Shown: positions 12,652-28,800 of the stretch, in pieces | How the letters are laid out: the number at the start of each line of letters is the position of its first letter | How positions within the stretch are numbered: position 1 is the stretch's first letter | Assembly (NCBI RefSeq): GCF_047496725.1 | Contig: NC_132972.1 | Location: 8,977,501 to 9,041,500, forward strand | Reading direction: 5' to 3' | Length of the DNA stretch: 64,000 bases | From: Anoplolepis gracilipes | Lineage: Eukaryota; Arthropoda; Insecta; Hymenoptera; Formicidae | The notes under the pieces: generated by a model | The model's input: the letters and a program-made list of their open reading frames with translations, nothing else | Told to the model about the DNA's origin: nothing | Databases searched by the model: none | Translations under genes and position numbers: made by a program

Positions 12652-15600
12652 AATATTGTAAATATTGACATTCAGTTAGGGTGCGATAACTATAATCGCA
12701 CCTAATCGAATATCTATACAACAACCGGACATCTACAAATCTACAGTCCAAACATGGACTGCAGCCTCGTATCTTAATCTTATAATGGCACTATATCAAC
12801 TTTGGCGAGAGAGTGATATCACAAATACCTAGACCAACTTTGACTTCTTATAATTTTCACATAAAAATAACACATATCAATATCAAGTCGAAATTTATTA
12901 ATTTTTACTGCAAATAGTACAATAATCAAATATTCCTATCATTTTGACGTCACCAAGAAATCAGAGACATTCATTTTTTTTTTATAGAAGCCGTATTTTT
13001 TAGTATTATAATATTATTATCTTATTTTTTAGAAAACAATACTATTAGAATTTTTAAATTATTTAAAAAAACTTGAAAAAATTTCTAAGTTGCATCCTAT
13101 TTTTTGCCGCACAAAGTTTTATTCTTATATAATATTTAAAAAATGTATTAGCAAAAAATTATATCTGGTATCTAAAAATACCAAGAATCTTGATATATAT
13201 ATACGTATACATTTTTAACGAGAAGACTGCAAACTAGTATTAAGTATTTCAAAGTGTACATATAACGTCAAGATAGATAATTAACGTTTTATAGTTTCAG
13301 AAAGGCAGTATGTGCTAATTATTAGATAAACAAATCCTAATTTCTTTAAACATATAGTTTATAAAAAGTTAATTGTGACAAATTTGAATTTGTGTTAAAC
13401 ATATGTATCTAGTTTATAACAAGTTTATTGTTTCTCCAGTGTAATGAGATGTTCCTTGTTTTATATACACCGTAGTATATATACGTTGTTGTATTTATAT
13501 ATTATCTATAATATATATATATATATATATATGTATATTATCGCCCATAAGTATAGTATATATACAGTATGTATATAATATACAGAATAATTTATTTTTA
13601 TTTTTATTTTAATATCAAATGACAATTAAGAAGTTTTAGAAAAAATGTTTCAGAACAAAAGTTGGACACGCCAAGGTCAAACAATATCTCTAGTTTTTTT
13701 CTTTCTTTAAATCAAATAATTTTTGTCTGAAATATCTTTTTTTCGAAAACCTTTTATTTTTCAGATAATTGATTGTTAAAATTAAAATAAATCACTCTGT
13801 ATATTTGCTTAGTTATATACTTCTTGTATTTCTTAAAGATACAGTAAGTACAATAATTTAAAATAAATCATCTTTTTATTTTAACACAAAGAGGGACTAA
13901 TAAATAATTATAATGAGAATTTATTCTAAAATTTTTTAATAAAAAAGTTGTAAAACATTTATAAATAAGCATGTATTTATGAGCAATATAATGTACCTAA
14001 TACAAATTAAAATAATTAGAATTATAGTTTAATAACAAGTATTAATAATAATTCAATATGTTCCTCTCTTGCACAAATGTAAAAAATTCTTACTTTTTAA
14101 TAAATATAATCTTTTTCGTTATTTCGGCTATTATTATTATTATTATTAGATAAAAAATGTCATATTAAATCAAAATTATAATTTTAATTATAATATAATA
14201 TATAATAAAAATATCTTAAGATAAACTACAGTTTTTTTATCTTATAATGATTATTTTTCTCTTACAATAATTTCAAAAAACTGTCTTATATCATATATTA
14301 ATTAAGTGAAGTAAAAATCTTATATATATGTAATTAATTTAAAAAATATAATAATCCATAAAAATATATATAATTCATAAAAAAGAGATAATTTCATCAT
14401 AATTCCTATATATATATATATATATATACATCTTGTATATATAAGATTAATGCATATCTCAACAAAATAAAAACAAAATATAGAGATAATGTATGTCTCT
14501 GACAGCAGTTCCTACGCGATAAGTGTGGGCGTAATGATCAGAAACCTGATAGCAACGGGGTCCATAACACCCTATCTTATGTTTGAGGTCGCTGTTCTGA
14601 CAGATAATAATTTTAACTCATTACCCATAAATTGACACATGTTTAATATAATATATAAAAGATTCAAATCTTTTTATTTTAAATTGAAAAAATTTGTTAT
14701 ATTTTAAATTTTATGCACTCAAAAAAATGATCTTGCAACTTGGAAAATTTTCTAGGTGTAAAAAATTAATTGAAACAAATGAATTATTAACAAATACCGT
14801 GACGCTGCATATATTTTGCACTTGATCAATTTAAATGATAGAGACAGAATTTACATCTGTACCATTAGTGTAATTTAGACGGAAAATTTTTCTGTGATGC
14901 CTATCTTTAAGACCTATTGTCAAGGACAATTATATTTGTGATTAATATTTGGTAATGGGATCTAAATTTTCTAGAGATATTGCTAGAATATTGTTGCTAT
15001 AAATTCTATACGTGACAAACGATATTCTAACCAGATACAAAAAGTAGCGATCAATTTTAATTGAGATATTTAGAAATCTATCTACATTAGCAAAATATTT
15101 TTTTGAGTGTACAGTAATTTATAATAGATTTTTGTATCTACAAAAATATTTATTTAATTAATGGTTGTAAAGAAATTTTGCTCTATCTCTTCGTAACTCA
15201 TAATAATTTAATTGTTATTTTATTTTAATACGTTAAATAAAAAATATTATTATTACTCTCTCATACATTTTTTATTTAATTGGTGTGTATTTGTAAGTAT
15301 ATGTGTATATGTAATATTTATTATATCAATTAACACAATTATATTATTGTTACACATCTTATTTCTGATATAGTTTTCTGATTTTTGATAATTTGATTTC
15401 TTTTTGATAATTATTAAATTATACATACTTAATTCTTTATTATTATGTATTAAAATTTGAAATTATTAAAAGACAGTCATTATTCTTACATTCTAGAATC
15501 GGTACTCGTACATATATATTCCTAATTTCTAATTGTAAAATATCAATTTTCCTTTAAAAATTTTAGTTTTTTCAAGGAAAGGTTGCTGAATGATTTTTGT

Positions 15601-17600
15601 ACAAATGCGTTTTATTTATCAGCAATGGTCCTATCTGTGATAATATTCGACTGCATAAAAAAATGTGTACAGAGTCTGTCTACAGACATGTGATACATCA
15701 GCGGAAACTGTGGTTTAAAACTATCACTTTATTATATATCTAAAGAGATTAGTATAAACTCTGATATTATGAGAAATAGAGAAATACCTCGAAAATTTGT
15801 GTGCAATGAGGAAATTACTATTAAATAAATCTTATCATATTATCATATAAAATAGAAATATTATTACATCTAACTTATACTTATTAGTATTATATTAGCT
15901 TGAAATATAAATAATATTTTATTTACTCTGATATTATAATTATTTTGTACATTAAATTTCAAATAAAATAAAATTGTATTAAAAATCAATATTATCTCAA
16001 TTTGGATTTTTTATTCAAGTAAAGATTGTGTACTAAAAAGTACCAAGATAATTAATTGATAGACTAACGCCATCAGTATATAACGTTTATAAGCTGCAAC
16101 AGACAGTTACCAATGATCTACCGATGATCAAGTATGGTCTTTATAATAATTTAAAAAGTTTTACAAATATTATTAATATATCTCATATAAAATTATGTAT
16201 AAGTTTGTTTCTTGCTATATATTTTAAAGAAAAGAAAAAATATGAAAAAACTATTGCCAAGAAATGAAGACGCGTTAATTGTGCTAACTTTTTCTGCTAA
16301 TCAATTCAATAACCGCTGTTCTTCACAATTAGTCTATGCTAATTTAAAGTCATACTCTCGCAGCATAAAGTGTGCAAAATTTTATGAACCCAAAGATTCA
16401 GTGTAAATCTATTCTAATAAATAAAATTGCAGTCTTAATTATATATATAATTATATATATATATATATATATAAATGTATATAATATACTAACATACATA
16501 CCTATATGTATATGATATATGATAGTCCTAAACTACAAAGTATATACGACTTCATCATTATAAGCGAAATATTTCCTATTTATACACATATTTTTTTAGC
16601 AAAACTCTGTATTCTTTGTAAATCTATAAGAAACACTCTGGTTTAAAATAATTTTTGGCTGTAATCTTTAGTCGGTATTTTTTTCGTGCACTTATGAAAC
16701 TAACTTTTTGAAAGCAGTATCAGAAATATTATACTATAAATAGATATAGTTGATTACAATAGTTTCCCACGAATTTAGTGAGTATACATATACAACTTGA
16801 TATTTTAAGCACAAGATACTTGTTTCTTCCTACTGAACGGCAATTTTCGATGAGATAAGGAAAGAGCATTCGCATATTTGTGATATAAAAAGTTTATATT
16901 ACATATCTTGAATATTCTAAAAAATCAAAAACTATATTATTTTATCTTTATTTCCTTTCATATTAATATTTTTTAATTCCATACTTTAAGCTTTGAACAT
17001 TAAAGCTTTACAAAATGATAATAATTCAATCAGAAATAATAATTCAAATAAATGCACACTTAAAAAAAAATATATATTAATTTTATATAATATATTTAAT
17101 ATACTTGATGTTATCAATCTTTTAATTATTTCGATGAATATGAGATACAGAATATCTTAAAATCTTCTGCTCAATCGTCAATTTTTTTTGAATTAATCAA
17201 ATTTTTAAACAAAAATACTAAAATGTCAATGCTTTCAAATTATAAACAATTGTCAAAAAGAATTTTTTCATAAACTTTTTCTTTTGAAAACTTGAAAAAA
17301 TAGATAACAAAACTACATTTTTCAGTTAATTGTAGGTAGAGTTTTACTTTTTTAAGTTTTTTTTGTAGTTCAGTTATAGAAACATATGATGTGCGAGAAA
17401 TTGGAAAAGTCCAATAAAAGTTAATTTTCACTCATAATTTTCCCCCAAAAAATCGATTCCTAGTTAAAAAATTCATTTAAAATAACATTTTATATCTAAT
17501 CATATTTTTAAGACATACAGTACAAATTTTTATTTTTAAATTTATTAAAAAATAATTTTAATATCGTTTTATAAAGATGATTTACTGCCACGTAATTATA
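12652..17600. other. AT-rich intergenic region
   Basis: About 5 kb without a recognisable gene. Contains 3' flank of the zinc transporter, TA tracts (about 13507-13532, 14405-14430, 16440-16473) and short A/T runs. An isolated patch of more complex sequence at about 14490-14605 stands out and is discussed as a finding. Short open frames such as that at 16212-16406 show no family features. Confidence 0.5.
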
Positions 17601-18015
17601 TAAAATTCCGATACGATGCGAACGAATCTTCCCAGAGCAAATATCAGATCTATCAGATCAGTTCTAAGATTGTGTAACTTACGATAAAACTTGTCTATTA
17701 CCGGCCGGTTTCATTGTGCGAGGAAGAATTTGTTCGACGTAGGTATGTAACTCTTGGCATCAGAAGAAGGCGGATGGTGTCATGAGATGACGTCGTCTCC
17801 GATAAGTTGTACTCGAACAGAAAACTGGCCGGGTGGGGCCTGTTCGTTTAGTCGCTCTTGCAGCTTGTCAGTGTGAAAGTGATCGTCGACGCAGTAGAGA
17901 GCGGTAAGGCCTTCGAAGAGCCAACTCCGAGGCCTGTCCTCGCGCGCGTTTATTTTTTCGACAAGGTTAATTAAGCAACATCGGTGTGTAAAAATGTGAA
18001 CCCAGCATGTAAAGC
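17601..18015 (+). promoter_or_regulatory. Probable promoter / 5'UTR of the PVR gene
   Basis: A GC- and CpG-rich block (for example CCGGCCGGTTTC near 17701 and GGCCGGGTGGGGCCTG near 17830) directly precedes the signal-peptide exon. An initiator-like GTCAGTG lies near 17870. There is no coding frame. Placement and composition fit a core promoter plus 5' untranslated leader; the exact start site is not determinable here. Confidence 0.5.
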
Positions 18016-21000
18016 ATGAGAGAAACGAAAATGTTTTTACATTATTTACGATACCGCGTTCTGGTACTCGTCGTTTTCACGCTCTGTCAAGGTAATTAAC
18101 GCAATCTGGCGTACCTGTACGACGTATCTGTCACATGTGTGTGTGTTTTCATACGTGTTTGTGAGAAGTATAAAGTGGTTACATGGTCGACATTGAGTCA
18201 CATTTATTGGTGTCATGATCAGATTTTACTTAAAGAATATATGATGTGTGGAAGCTTTTTTATTGCTACTCAACAAATATCAAACAAAATATCAGTAACG
18301 TCTCAACATTTCTTTAAATCATTTGAAAGAAGAGAAACATGTGCACACTCTTCAAACCTCGATTAATATTTAGTCCGCGTTTCTTCGTATATTTAAGAAA
18401 ATGTTAAATGAAATAAATTATACATATTTCTTATTTTGATAGAACTTGCAAAAAATCTAATATAAAATTCTATAACTTCTTTTAACTATTATCATTTCAT
18501 AAAAGAAATAAATATTAAAGTACTTAATTTAAAATTTTGTAGCGGCTTTCTTTAAACCATGTTTAATTTGTACAACAAATATTTAAATATTATAATTTAA
18601 TTTATATTGATTTGTTTTTATATAATAAACATCGTGTTAAAAACTTATTGTTTTCCAATTCTTTTCGTCTAATAGTTTTGTTAACGATAAATTAAATTTA
18701 GCTATAGGTGAGAATCACCGTTCTTTGAGTATGATTCATTCCAGCATTCGTATAGTATAATATAAAAATAATATTAAAGTATTTAATTTAAAATTTCGTG
18801 GCTGCTTTCTTGAAATCATAAACTGTAAATTGTATTTGCCTGAAATTTTTTTTTATGAATGTTATTACATTGAAACATAGCAAAAACATTCAACAGCACT
18901 GTTTCTGTAAATAATGTTGTAAAACCATCTAGTCGTTTTTATCATGTAAAACAGATCGATATTGTGAAGAATAGATGAAACGAATGCTGAAATGAATCAT
19001 GCTCGAAGAATTATGCAGATGAATCTCACCTGTTGCTAAACTCATTTATCGAAATTTAACGAAACTATTAGATGAAAAGAATTTGGAAAATGATAAGCTT
19101 TTAATGTGATATTTATTATATAGAAACAAATCAATATAAATCAAATTATAACAAATTTTTGTTATACGAGTCTTAATTAATTACTTAAATAAAGTGCGCG
19201 ATAGCGCTTATCTGTTACAATCAATTGTAACTGTTATCAAATTATTCGCAAATTGGGATAACCATAGTTAACTAAAATATCAAACAAACATATGTGAGAT
19301 ACACATCTGTTTTATTATTAGTACATAAGTACTTCTGAGTCAATTATTTCTCAGCGGTATATTAATCATAAAATTTCATTGAACTTGGTCTCATACATTG
19401 GTGTCTTAATAAATGGCAATAATTTTATAGATTTAATATAACCAATCAAGGTCACAAGAGTCATTTAATATAATTGACTGATCAAGGTCAAAACGTAGCG
19501 TTTAAAAATGCTCTGCAAAGTAATGTATGGCAAAAAGAAAATTATTTCTGAAATGTTTACATCGTACAAAAGAAGCGTCCATGATATCGACTACATAGAA
19601 CGAGTCATGCTCGATTGCATTAGTCATTTCAGTCGCAATAAATATTTTGTTCGATGACAACATATGCAGAATTCAATAAAAAAATACATATTATTGATAA
19701 CACTGTATCATATTGCGATCTTTTCATCTATTTCATCAATTTCATCAATTCTTTCTTTGGAAATATAAAAATTGTGAGAATTGTGAAAATTTAATATTTT
19801 TTTCTAATTCGGAATATTCTTTGGAATATAATTTTTTTAAACATTTTAAATAAGTTTAAATGCTTTCCAGAAAAAGTAGTTTACTTTTTGACTATATTTT
19901 GTGAAAGTTGACATTCCTATAATAAATGTTACATTAAATAAAAATTTTAATTAAGATTGTCACATTTATATTTTTTCTTAAATACAAAATTTTTCTAAAA
20001 TACGTCTAAATTATTTATTCTATTGTAATTTAGTTTGGTTAAAGTATTGCACTATATACACAATATCTAATCTTCTCTTTATTTCTTTTTTTTGATAGAT
20101 GTGCAAAGGATTTTTTTTAATTAATTAAATTTTATTTAACAAATATATGTAAAATAATATGAAATAATGCAGGAAAAATATAAAAAAATCTACATTTTTC
20201 AAATATTAAGTGTTTTGAGACTTTGAATTAATTCTTTATAAACGAATTTTTTGAAATAAAATGAAAAATAAGATATTTTGTAATTTCTTTATTGACACTT
20301 TCTTAAAGGTTAAATTATTAAATCTTTTTAATATTCAATGTAAAAAAATTCATGATTTGATCTATAGTTTATTAGTTTTTGCTAAGGAAAAAATTTCCAG
20401 CTTCTAAAAATTAAATTCTCTGAAGCTCAATTCTCTATTAATTTTTATTTCATTTTATTTTATTTTATTTTCTATCATTTATGACCTATATCTTCGCAAC
20501 ACCTTCTTTAAATACAATATTATGTTTTGATTGTTACGATTATTTTGTTTACTCTGTTTACTTTGTTATGGTCTTTCAAATAAAGCTAGCGGCACACGGT
20601 ACAATTTTTCGTACTAGATTGCATACGAGACATTTTACTAGCAGTCATACTAGCTATATAAATTTGAAATATTGTGTGCTGCTGTACGTGTTAGCAAGCT
20701 AGTTTTTGGTAATAGGTTTGGTGTTATTTTCAATACATGGTTTCTTGCTAGCTATATACAATCTATCAAAAACACGAAAAATAGAAATAATAACAAAAGA
20801 TAAATATAAAAAGTATTAAGATAAGTAAAGACTTCACCAAAGACAGGGGCTATTAAAATAAACCCTGTATACATATATTATACTTCTTAGGTAAAAATCA
20901 ACTCATTTTATCCATCATCCTTTAATTTCTTTCATAAAAAGTATATTATATTGTATTAAAATTAATATTAAAAAATATTAATAGCTTATTAATACAAAGT

Positions 21001-24000
21001 AATATTCTGAGTTATACAATAGTGCTATATATTTTAATTCAACGTAATGTGATACGTTTTAACTATATCATATTTACATACATGATAATGCAAAGATTAC
21101 GTACAAATGCATCTGTAAACTTCCTGTTCATCTGTATGTAATCTTTTCTACTATAAATTATGACATAGTTAGAAGCAACTCATTTATTTGTAAATCTCAG
21201 TTGCTCATGGTCTTGTATTTCACATGCTAACTGATAATATGAGCACGTTATCGGGAAAGGAAAAAAGGACTTCCTTCCTAGTCATGGGTCGCATTTGCGC
21301 AGAAACGGCACGTGCGTTCTTTTGTACAGAAGAGTAACGAAGAGGGCCAGATAACCAATCATCCGCAGGACATTGCGGCTAACGCGACATTTCTCTCGAA
21401 ACTCTTAATCATATTCTCACTTTACGCGCAAACTCGTAATAAGTAGCAAAAAAAAAATACCGATAAACAATTAAAAAATTTGATATGAGAAAAATAAAAG
21501 ATATATCGTTGTGTTATATAATTGTAACAGAAATTATTTTTATAATAAATTTTAATAGTTTAAATCGTATTTGAACTACACAAACAAATTTGTGTTTTTC
21601 AGTGTCGGAAAGTAGCAAACCAATTATTTCACCAAGCCAAGAAGAAATTGTATTAAACGAAGGGGAACCTTTAGAGATTACATGCACGGGTTCAGCACCA
21701 CTTAAATTTGTTTTTCCTGACGCCTTAAAAGAAGCAGTGTGTATTAATAAGTTTATTAGGATAATTTTTGATATTTTTTCTATTTATATTAGCTTGATTT
21801 TATATTTTCTTTCTATTAAATTTCAGATATTAAAATGTGTTTCATTTCTCTATATGTATAAAAACTAATGACATAATTCTATAAAAAATTAAACAATTCT
21901 AATTTTAATAATTAAATTAATTATTTTTTTATAATACTTATTTCTTATCAGTTAGTTATAAAAAGCACGTCTAATAAAAGTTGCTATATAAAAATGTTTA
22001 TCTATATGTTTTTATATTATATATTTATTTTTATGTTATCTATAGAAACTACAATATTTTTATGTTTTATTTTTATGTTTAAACGCATGTTATTTATATA
22101 TTAAACTTTAAATTATTATTATGACAGAGTAACGCTTCAACACCGATTATAAGCACAGATAAGGAAAATGGTGTTTACAAATATATTTTTCAACGACCAA
22201 AAACTATTTCTGGCGATACAGGCTGGTACGGTTGTGCCGATTATAATGTTGAAATTGATCCACATTTCTTTAATGATTCCGAGGTGAACTGGCTATACGT
22301 TTACGTAAAATGTAAGTAAATTATAGATCCTACTTTTGCAGATCAATAAAAAATATTGTTTTGTCCGTAGTATGTTTATAAAAAGTGACATCAAATTGCT
22401 ATAAAACAATTGCTCCTTAATTTTTCTTCAGTTGATTTCCAAATTAATTTTGTGATAAAATCAAAGATAATTATTAATTTGAAAATCGAGTAAAGAAAAA
22501 TTAGGGGAGCAATTGGCGTCACTATTTTACATAAAATAATTGTATTAATTTGTTTGTACAGCTAGGACAAATTTATTCGTTGAAGAAGATACTTTTGCTC
22601 ATTTAAATGCAGTTGTTGGTGACAGTGTCGTAATACCATGCAGACCTACATGGCCAGATCTGAAACCTATCTTGTCTAACAACAATGTGAGTATTGATAA
22701 TAGACTAGCAAAAGATAATTTATATAATCTAAAAAGAAATAGTTTACGGGAAAATCTATTAGATTTATATAATATGCAGCGATGTGTTTACGGGAAAAAT
22801 TGTATAAGATCATTAACTTATCGTTATTTACAAATTTAACTGGGATCACAAAATACATTTTTTTTAAATAAAAAATTTATACTATAGAAATAAATCAGTA
22901 AATTGTGTTTTATGGAGAATATTAAAAATATGCTTAGCATTTTACTTTTTCAAAAAAAGTTCGTTATAATACAATAAAAGTAGCAGTATTAATTTTATCA
23001 TAAGATCATAATAATAATAAATATATCATTAGATACTTTTCTAATATTTGAACGCGCTTAATATAGGAAGACGAATTGGAGAAGGCATTATTTGATCCTA
23101 AAATTGGTTTCACGATTAGAAACCTGAAGGTTAAAGACAGCGACTGGTATAAGTGTTTTCTAGAAAAAGACGATGAGCAGCAGGAGGTCAATTATGTCTT
23201 GTCTGTGCACTGTAAGTACGGTCAACTCGAGATGTTAATTTCACTACATACATACATAAGACGTTCAAAGCAACGTATCAGCCATAATTACTTGGTGAAA
23301 CATTAATAAGAATAATTAAATTGTTTACATAGTAAGACAAAGTCTGCCCGAACCGAAAATTCACGATGACACTTTGCGTCATGTCACACGCGGACAAGAC
23401 CTCTATGTGAATTGTACCGTTGAAATTGATGCTTCAGTTCGATACGTATTCAATTGGAGTACACCAGAGGTAAATAGCTACTATTTTATATAATGAAATA
23501 GTTTTATAAAATAGTTATATAGAATTAGTTTTATATAATGAAAACAAAATTACATTTTATTTGAAAACGCGCTTTAATTAATTAGAGATGTGTGAAAAAA
23601 AGATCGATATATTTTTGTTAGTGAGTCTCTTACAAACAAATTTCTTGATTTTTTAAAAATATTTTATTGTAAATAAATATTATTTATTTTTCTAACATAT
23701 TTAGAAATCTCAAAAATAGAAAAAAATAGTTTTTAATTATATATTAATTTTTGATATTAATGAGATTGATATTCCTTAAGTTAAGAATTAAACACCCACA
23801 TTTTCATGTACGTGCAATTAAAACTTTCTGTTCCATAGATTGTTTTATTACAATACTTATCGTTCGTATATGTATATTTTTTGTAATTACAGAGCAACAG
23901 CAGAGTAAGCATTCAACAGTTTAGAAAACCGCTCGATGGTAATTATCTCTCAGTTACGTGTCAGTTGACGGTATTTAACGTAACGGACGAGGATGCCGGA

Positions 24001-24427
24001 GAGTACGAATGCGTCATTAGATCGATTCATGACATAAGGAAGACAACGAAAAACATCACGATATACGGTTAGTTTATTATTAATTTAGATCTGAATTAAA
24101 TAGATATTTAATGCCTGATAACTTTTATGAGAAAATGACATGTCTGTATGGAATTTAACGTACGCATGCAACGTAAATCTCTTTCAATTGATCGATTACA
24201 TGTGCTTATTGTGAGAACAAGCCTACACATTAAAGAGAAGTCGTATTAGTACAAATACTATTTTTTCCTATAAATTTTAATATCTTTAATTTCAGATCCT
24301 CAAATAAAATACATTAATCTTACGTCTCAACATGCTAAAAGATATTATCAAGGAAAAAAAGGTGGACAGGTGCAATGGGTCGTTTATGTTGATGGATATC
24401 CTAGGCCCCATTTGCAATGGTATAATT

Positions 24428-24460
<33 letters not shown>

Positions 24461-24677
24461 TATACAGAATTTTAATTAAAAGTTATATTTTAATATTTAT
24501 ATAAATTATAAGCAAATATTTATATCAAAAGTGCATTTAATTATAATTGTCTGTTTTTATTTATTATTATTTTTATATATTCATTATTCAATTAATAAAT
24601 AATAAATTAATAAACTAATAATAATTAATAAACCATATTTTCAAAATTTTAAAAAAATTTAAACGCATATACACGTG

Positions 24678-24721
<44 letters not shown>

Positions 24722-25842
24722 TTATTTATTTATTTGTTTATTTTTATTACAGGTTTAAACCAAATGGTCAGGAAGTTACAGAGAATCTAAAGTATTCCGT
24801 GAATACGAGTACAACAGCTACAATTTTACAGATAAGAAATTTAGAATTAACGGATACAGGAGATTATATTCTTGAAGCTAAAAATGATCAAATGATAATA
24901 AAGCTCAATTTTACACTCGATATCATAGGTATTAAGATCCCTCTCTAGGAATTTATAAAAAAAGACTACAGTATATATTATTTAATTATTATTGATTTCA
25001 GCTAAGCCGGTTGCCATATTGACAGAGATTGAATCTTATTACTCACCTAATGAAACCGCGGAATTCCGTTGCGAAGTACTATCTCATCCTACGCCGAATA
25101 TAACATGGAATTTTTTAAGATGTCCTAATTATCCGTCACTTGAAGATTCATCAATTGTGCCACTGACGGTAAGTGCAATCTTATTAAAACCTGATTTTAG
25201 ATAAATATTTATCTGTATCTATACTGCAACGAGAAATTTCTGTGGATTTTACAGGATGTAATGCAAAGCAGTTACAGCTCCAGTTACGGATTCGAATCGA
25301 GAGCAAAATTGCCTATCGAAGTATCGGGAAAAATAACATGTAAGGCTTGCAATTTCCTCGACTGTGATGTCGTGACGGAGAACATATTTGTTTCAGGTAA
25401 AAAAATAATTTTTTCAACCTAACAATAAGTGTTAACTTATATATAATAAGTGTAACTTGTATATAATCATATTCTACAGAGAATTATATACCATATAAAT
25501 ATATGTATATGTGCATAATCAATTATAATATTTAATTTGGATACAAAAGAGAAAGCGCCGACCTATTCTATAAAATTGATTTACATTATTATGGAAAATA
25601 TATTTAGTTTCCTACATCTTGTCATTGTAAATATGCAAAATATTGAATTATTTTTATTTAATGTTCCCCTTATAAAATCTGTCATTGTGCAATAATTATC
25701 TTATCAAATGCAAATAAATTAAAAAAATATAATTTATAAAAAAAGTTTTGATCAGAATTAGAATACTTTCAAATGTATCGATATATTATATATCTAATAA
25801 TATATTATAATATAATATATATTTTAATATAATATTATCAAT

Positions 25843-25885
<43 letters not shown>

Positions 25886-28800
25886 CTGTATTAATTTAAT
25901 TTGATTAAATAATATTAATATTTTCTATTTCTAAATTTCGCAGATGGAGTAGGTGCTTTTGGTATTATCGGACCAAAAGAATTAGTAACAAAAGGAGATA
26001 ATATTGAACTGATATGTGCCGCTTCTGTTTATAATTACACAGATGAACTAACATGGACAAAATTCGAAAACCAGACTGAAACGCCGATTTTAGAAACAGG
26101 TAATTAAAACAATCAAAGAATTAAATAAATTGCAAGAAAAATTGAAATATTGGTCGTAATATTCTAAATCATAAGTTTTTTTTATGAGAAATTTTTTATA
26201 AATTAATATTTTTGTGTAATTGAGAAAAAATATATATAAAATAAAAATTTTTTATGCATATGAATATAATAATATAATAATATTATATATTATATATATA
26301 TATATATGTATATATTTTTATTATAATAAATTTAAATATTTATATATTTATATATTTTTCATTAAATATAATTACACACACATTTTTTAAATATAAATTC
26401 TATTTCATATTTATATTATTATTCTCATTGTCAGAAGTTTTTTAATTTATTTTTTAATGTCATTTTTTATCTTTATTTTTTTAACATCGTTTTGTGTCTG
26501 TACATGTGATACTGTGCATTAAAAGAAATAAAAAAGCTAAGCAGAAAAATAATTCAACATAAATATTGATTATAATCTTTATCTTTTTTAGAAAGATTGC
26601 AGATTAAACGATATAAAACTCCCTTCACATATCGATCAACTTTAGTGATTCATGATGTCCAAAAATCAGATGCTGTAGATTATAGTTGCACTGGTAAATG
26701 CACAAATGGACTGAATCACGAGGGCTTAGAAAACGTAGCTCTTTCTGATTATACATCTTACAATTTAATTGTCCACGGTAATTACATTGATTTTTCTGTA
26801 TATTTAATTTGTAATAAATTTAAAAAAATATAATCATAAAAATATTTTGTCTTAAAATATATCAAGAATATTAAAATAAATTTAAAAAAAATGTTTTATA
26901 CATAAAATTATTGCCTATAAAATTTGATTAATTCGATAATTTGTTTTTGTAAATAATAATTTCTAAAGAACAATATATTATAACTTACCTTTTTTTAATA
27001 TTTGATGTTGTATAGATCCAGTACCGCCGTTTTTTACCAAAACTAACATGAACGAGACTGCAGTGAAAAATATCGACGCGATCGCCGATGGTCACAAGAC
27101 AGTGATTTTACGATGTTTTGCAGAAGGAATGCCTAAACCGATAATTGCTTGGTTCAAGGTATATGTCATCTATTTATAATCTTTGTACGATAAAACTAAA
27201 CGCAATGTGTCGTATTTCAAACAAAGAATTGAACAAAGAATTGCAAGAAAAATTGAAATATTGGGCGTAATATACTAAATCATAAATTTTTTTTTAAGGA
27301 AAAATAAATTTTGCAAATTAATATTTTTGTGTAAGAGAAAAATAATATTTTATTTTTCGCCAATTTGCAGGATAATGTACTGCTACTGGAAAATGATCAA
27401 TATTTGTTCAAATTTAATTATCAAGAACTTGATATTAAATATTTTAAGCAACATGATAGCGGAAAGTATTCATGTCGCGCTGTCAATCGATTAGGCATCA
27501 GTGAAACTTATCAGCAGATAATCGTCAAAAATGCAAAATGTAAGAAAGAAATATGTAAAAAATTATACATGTAATGTTAATGAGCACATAAATTAAAAAT
27601 AAAAAAAAATTTTGCAGGGCAGAAACTTGACGTAATATTAGCTGCTTCAATAGCTATTTTAGGTGTTATCTTAGTGATTTTAGCGATCTTTTTCACAATT
27701 AAGGTTCGTCGTGAAAAGGTAAATTGTATTCTATTTCTTCACATAATTCGTATAAAAAGTATATATAAAATATAATATAATTTAATATTATATTGCGACA
27801 CACAAAATCTTATGAAAAATGTAGTATTAATCTAACAAAATGAAAATTATATCCTTACATAGAGAATGAGAAAAGAATTGATGGAAGCAGGTCTCATGCA
27901 CTTTGAAGAAGGTGCTTTAGAATGTCTAAATCCCGATTTGACGGTTGACGATCAAGCGGAATTACTTCCTTATGATAAAAAGTGGGAATTTCCAAGAGAA
28001 CGATTGAAGCTCGGTAAGCGTGACTGCTTTATATATTCTAATTTTTAATCTAATTAATATGCAATTTAATGCCACAAAAACATTCTAATTATTTTTCAGG
28101 TAAACAATTGGGCAGTGGTGCTTTTGGAGTTGTAATGAAAGCAGAAGCGCAAGGAATATGCGAAACTGAAACTGTCACTACTGTCGCCGTGAAAATGGTG
28201 CGTCGAACTACCGAGCCAACCTATGTTCGTGCACTTGCCAGTGAATTGAAAATAATGGTGCACCTTGGCAAGCATCTAAACGTCGTCAATCTTCTTGGTG
28301 CATGCACTAAAAATATTTCGAAACGTACGTATTGCTGAAATAATTCGCGTTAACGAAAAATTATATTAACATAATGATTAAAAATGTTATTTAATTCGCA
28401 TTACCTTTAAACATATCTGTTCTTAACGTTAAGCAAAGATAAAACATTAAATAGTTATTCAAAAAGCACTAAGAATTAAAATATTTATTTTACAACAGGC
28501 GAATTGTTGGTGATCGTCGAATATTGCCGTTTCGGAAATTTACATAATTATCTGTTGAGGCACAGAAATAATTTTATTAATCAAATCGATCCCAACACTG
28601 AAAAACTCGATCTTACTATTGGTATGGATATATTGACAAGAACTGCCAGTGTCAGTAGTAATAATAGGTTTGTCTATGAATCATATTTTATAAACATTCT
28701 ATTATCAACTGTCAACGTATTTGTCTTTTATTTTATTAACAAATACAATATAACACATTCAAAAAATAATTGAAATGTATTCTAAACTATATTCGTCAAC

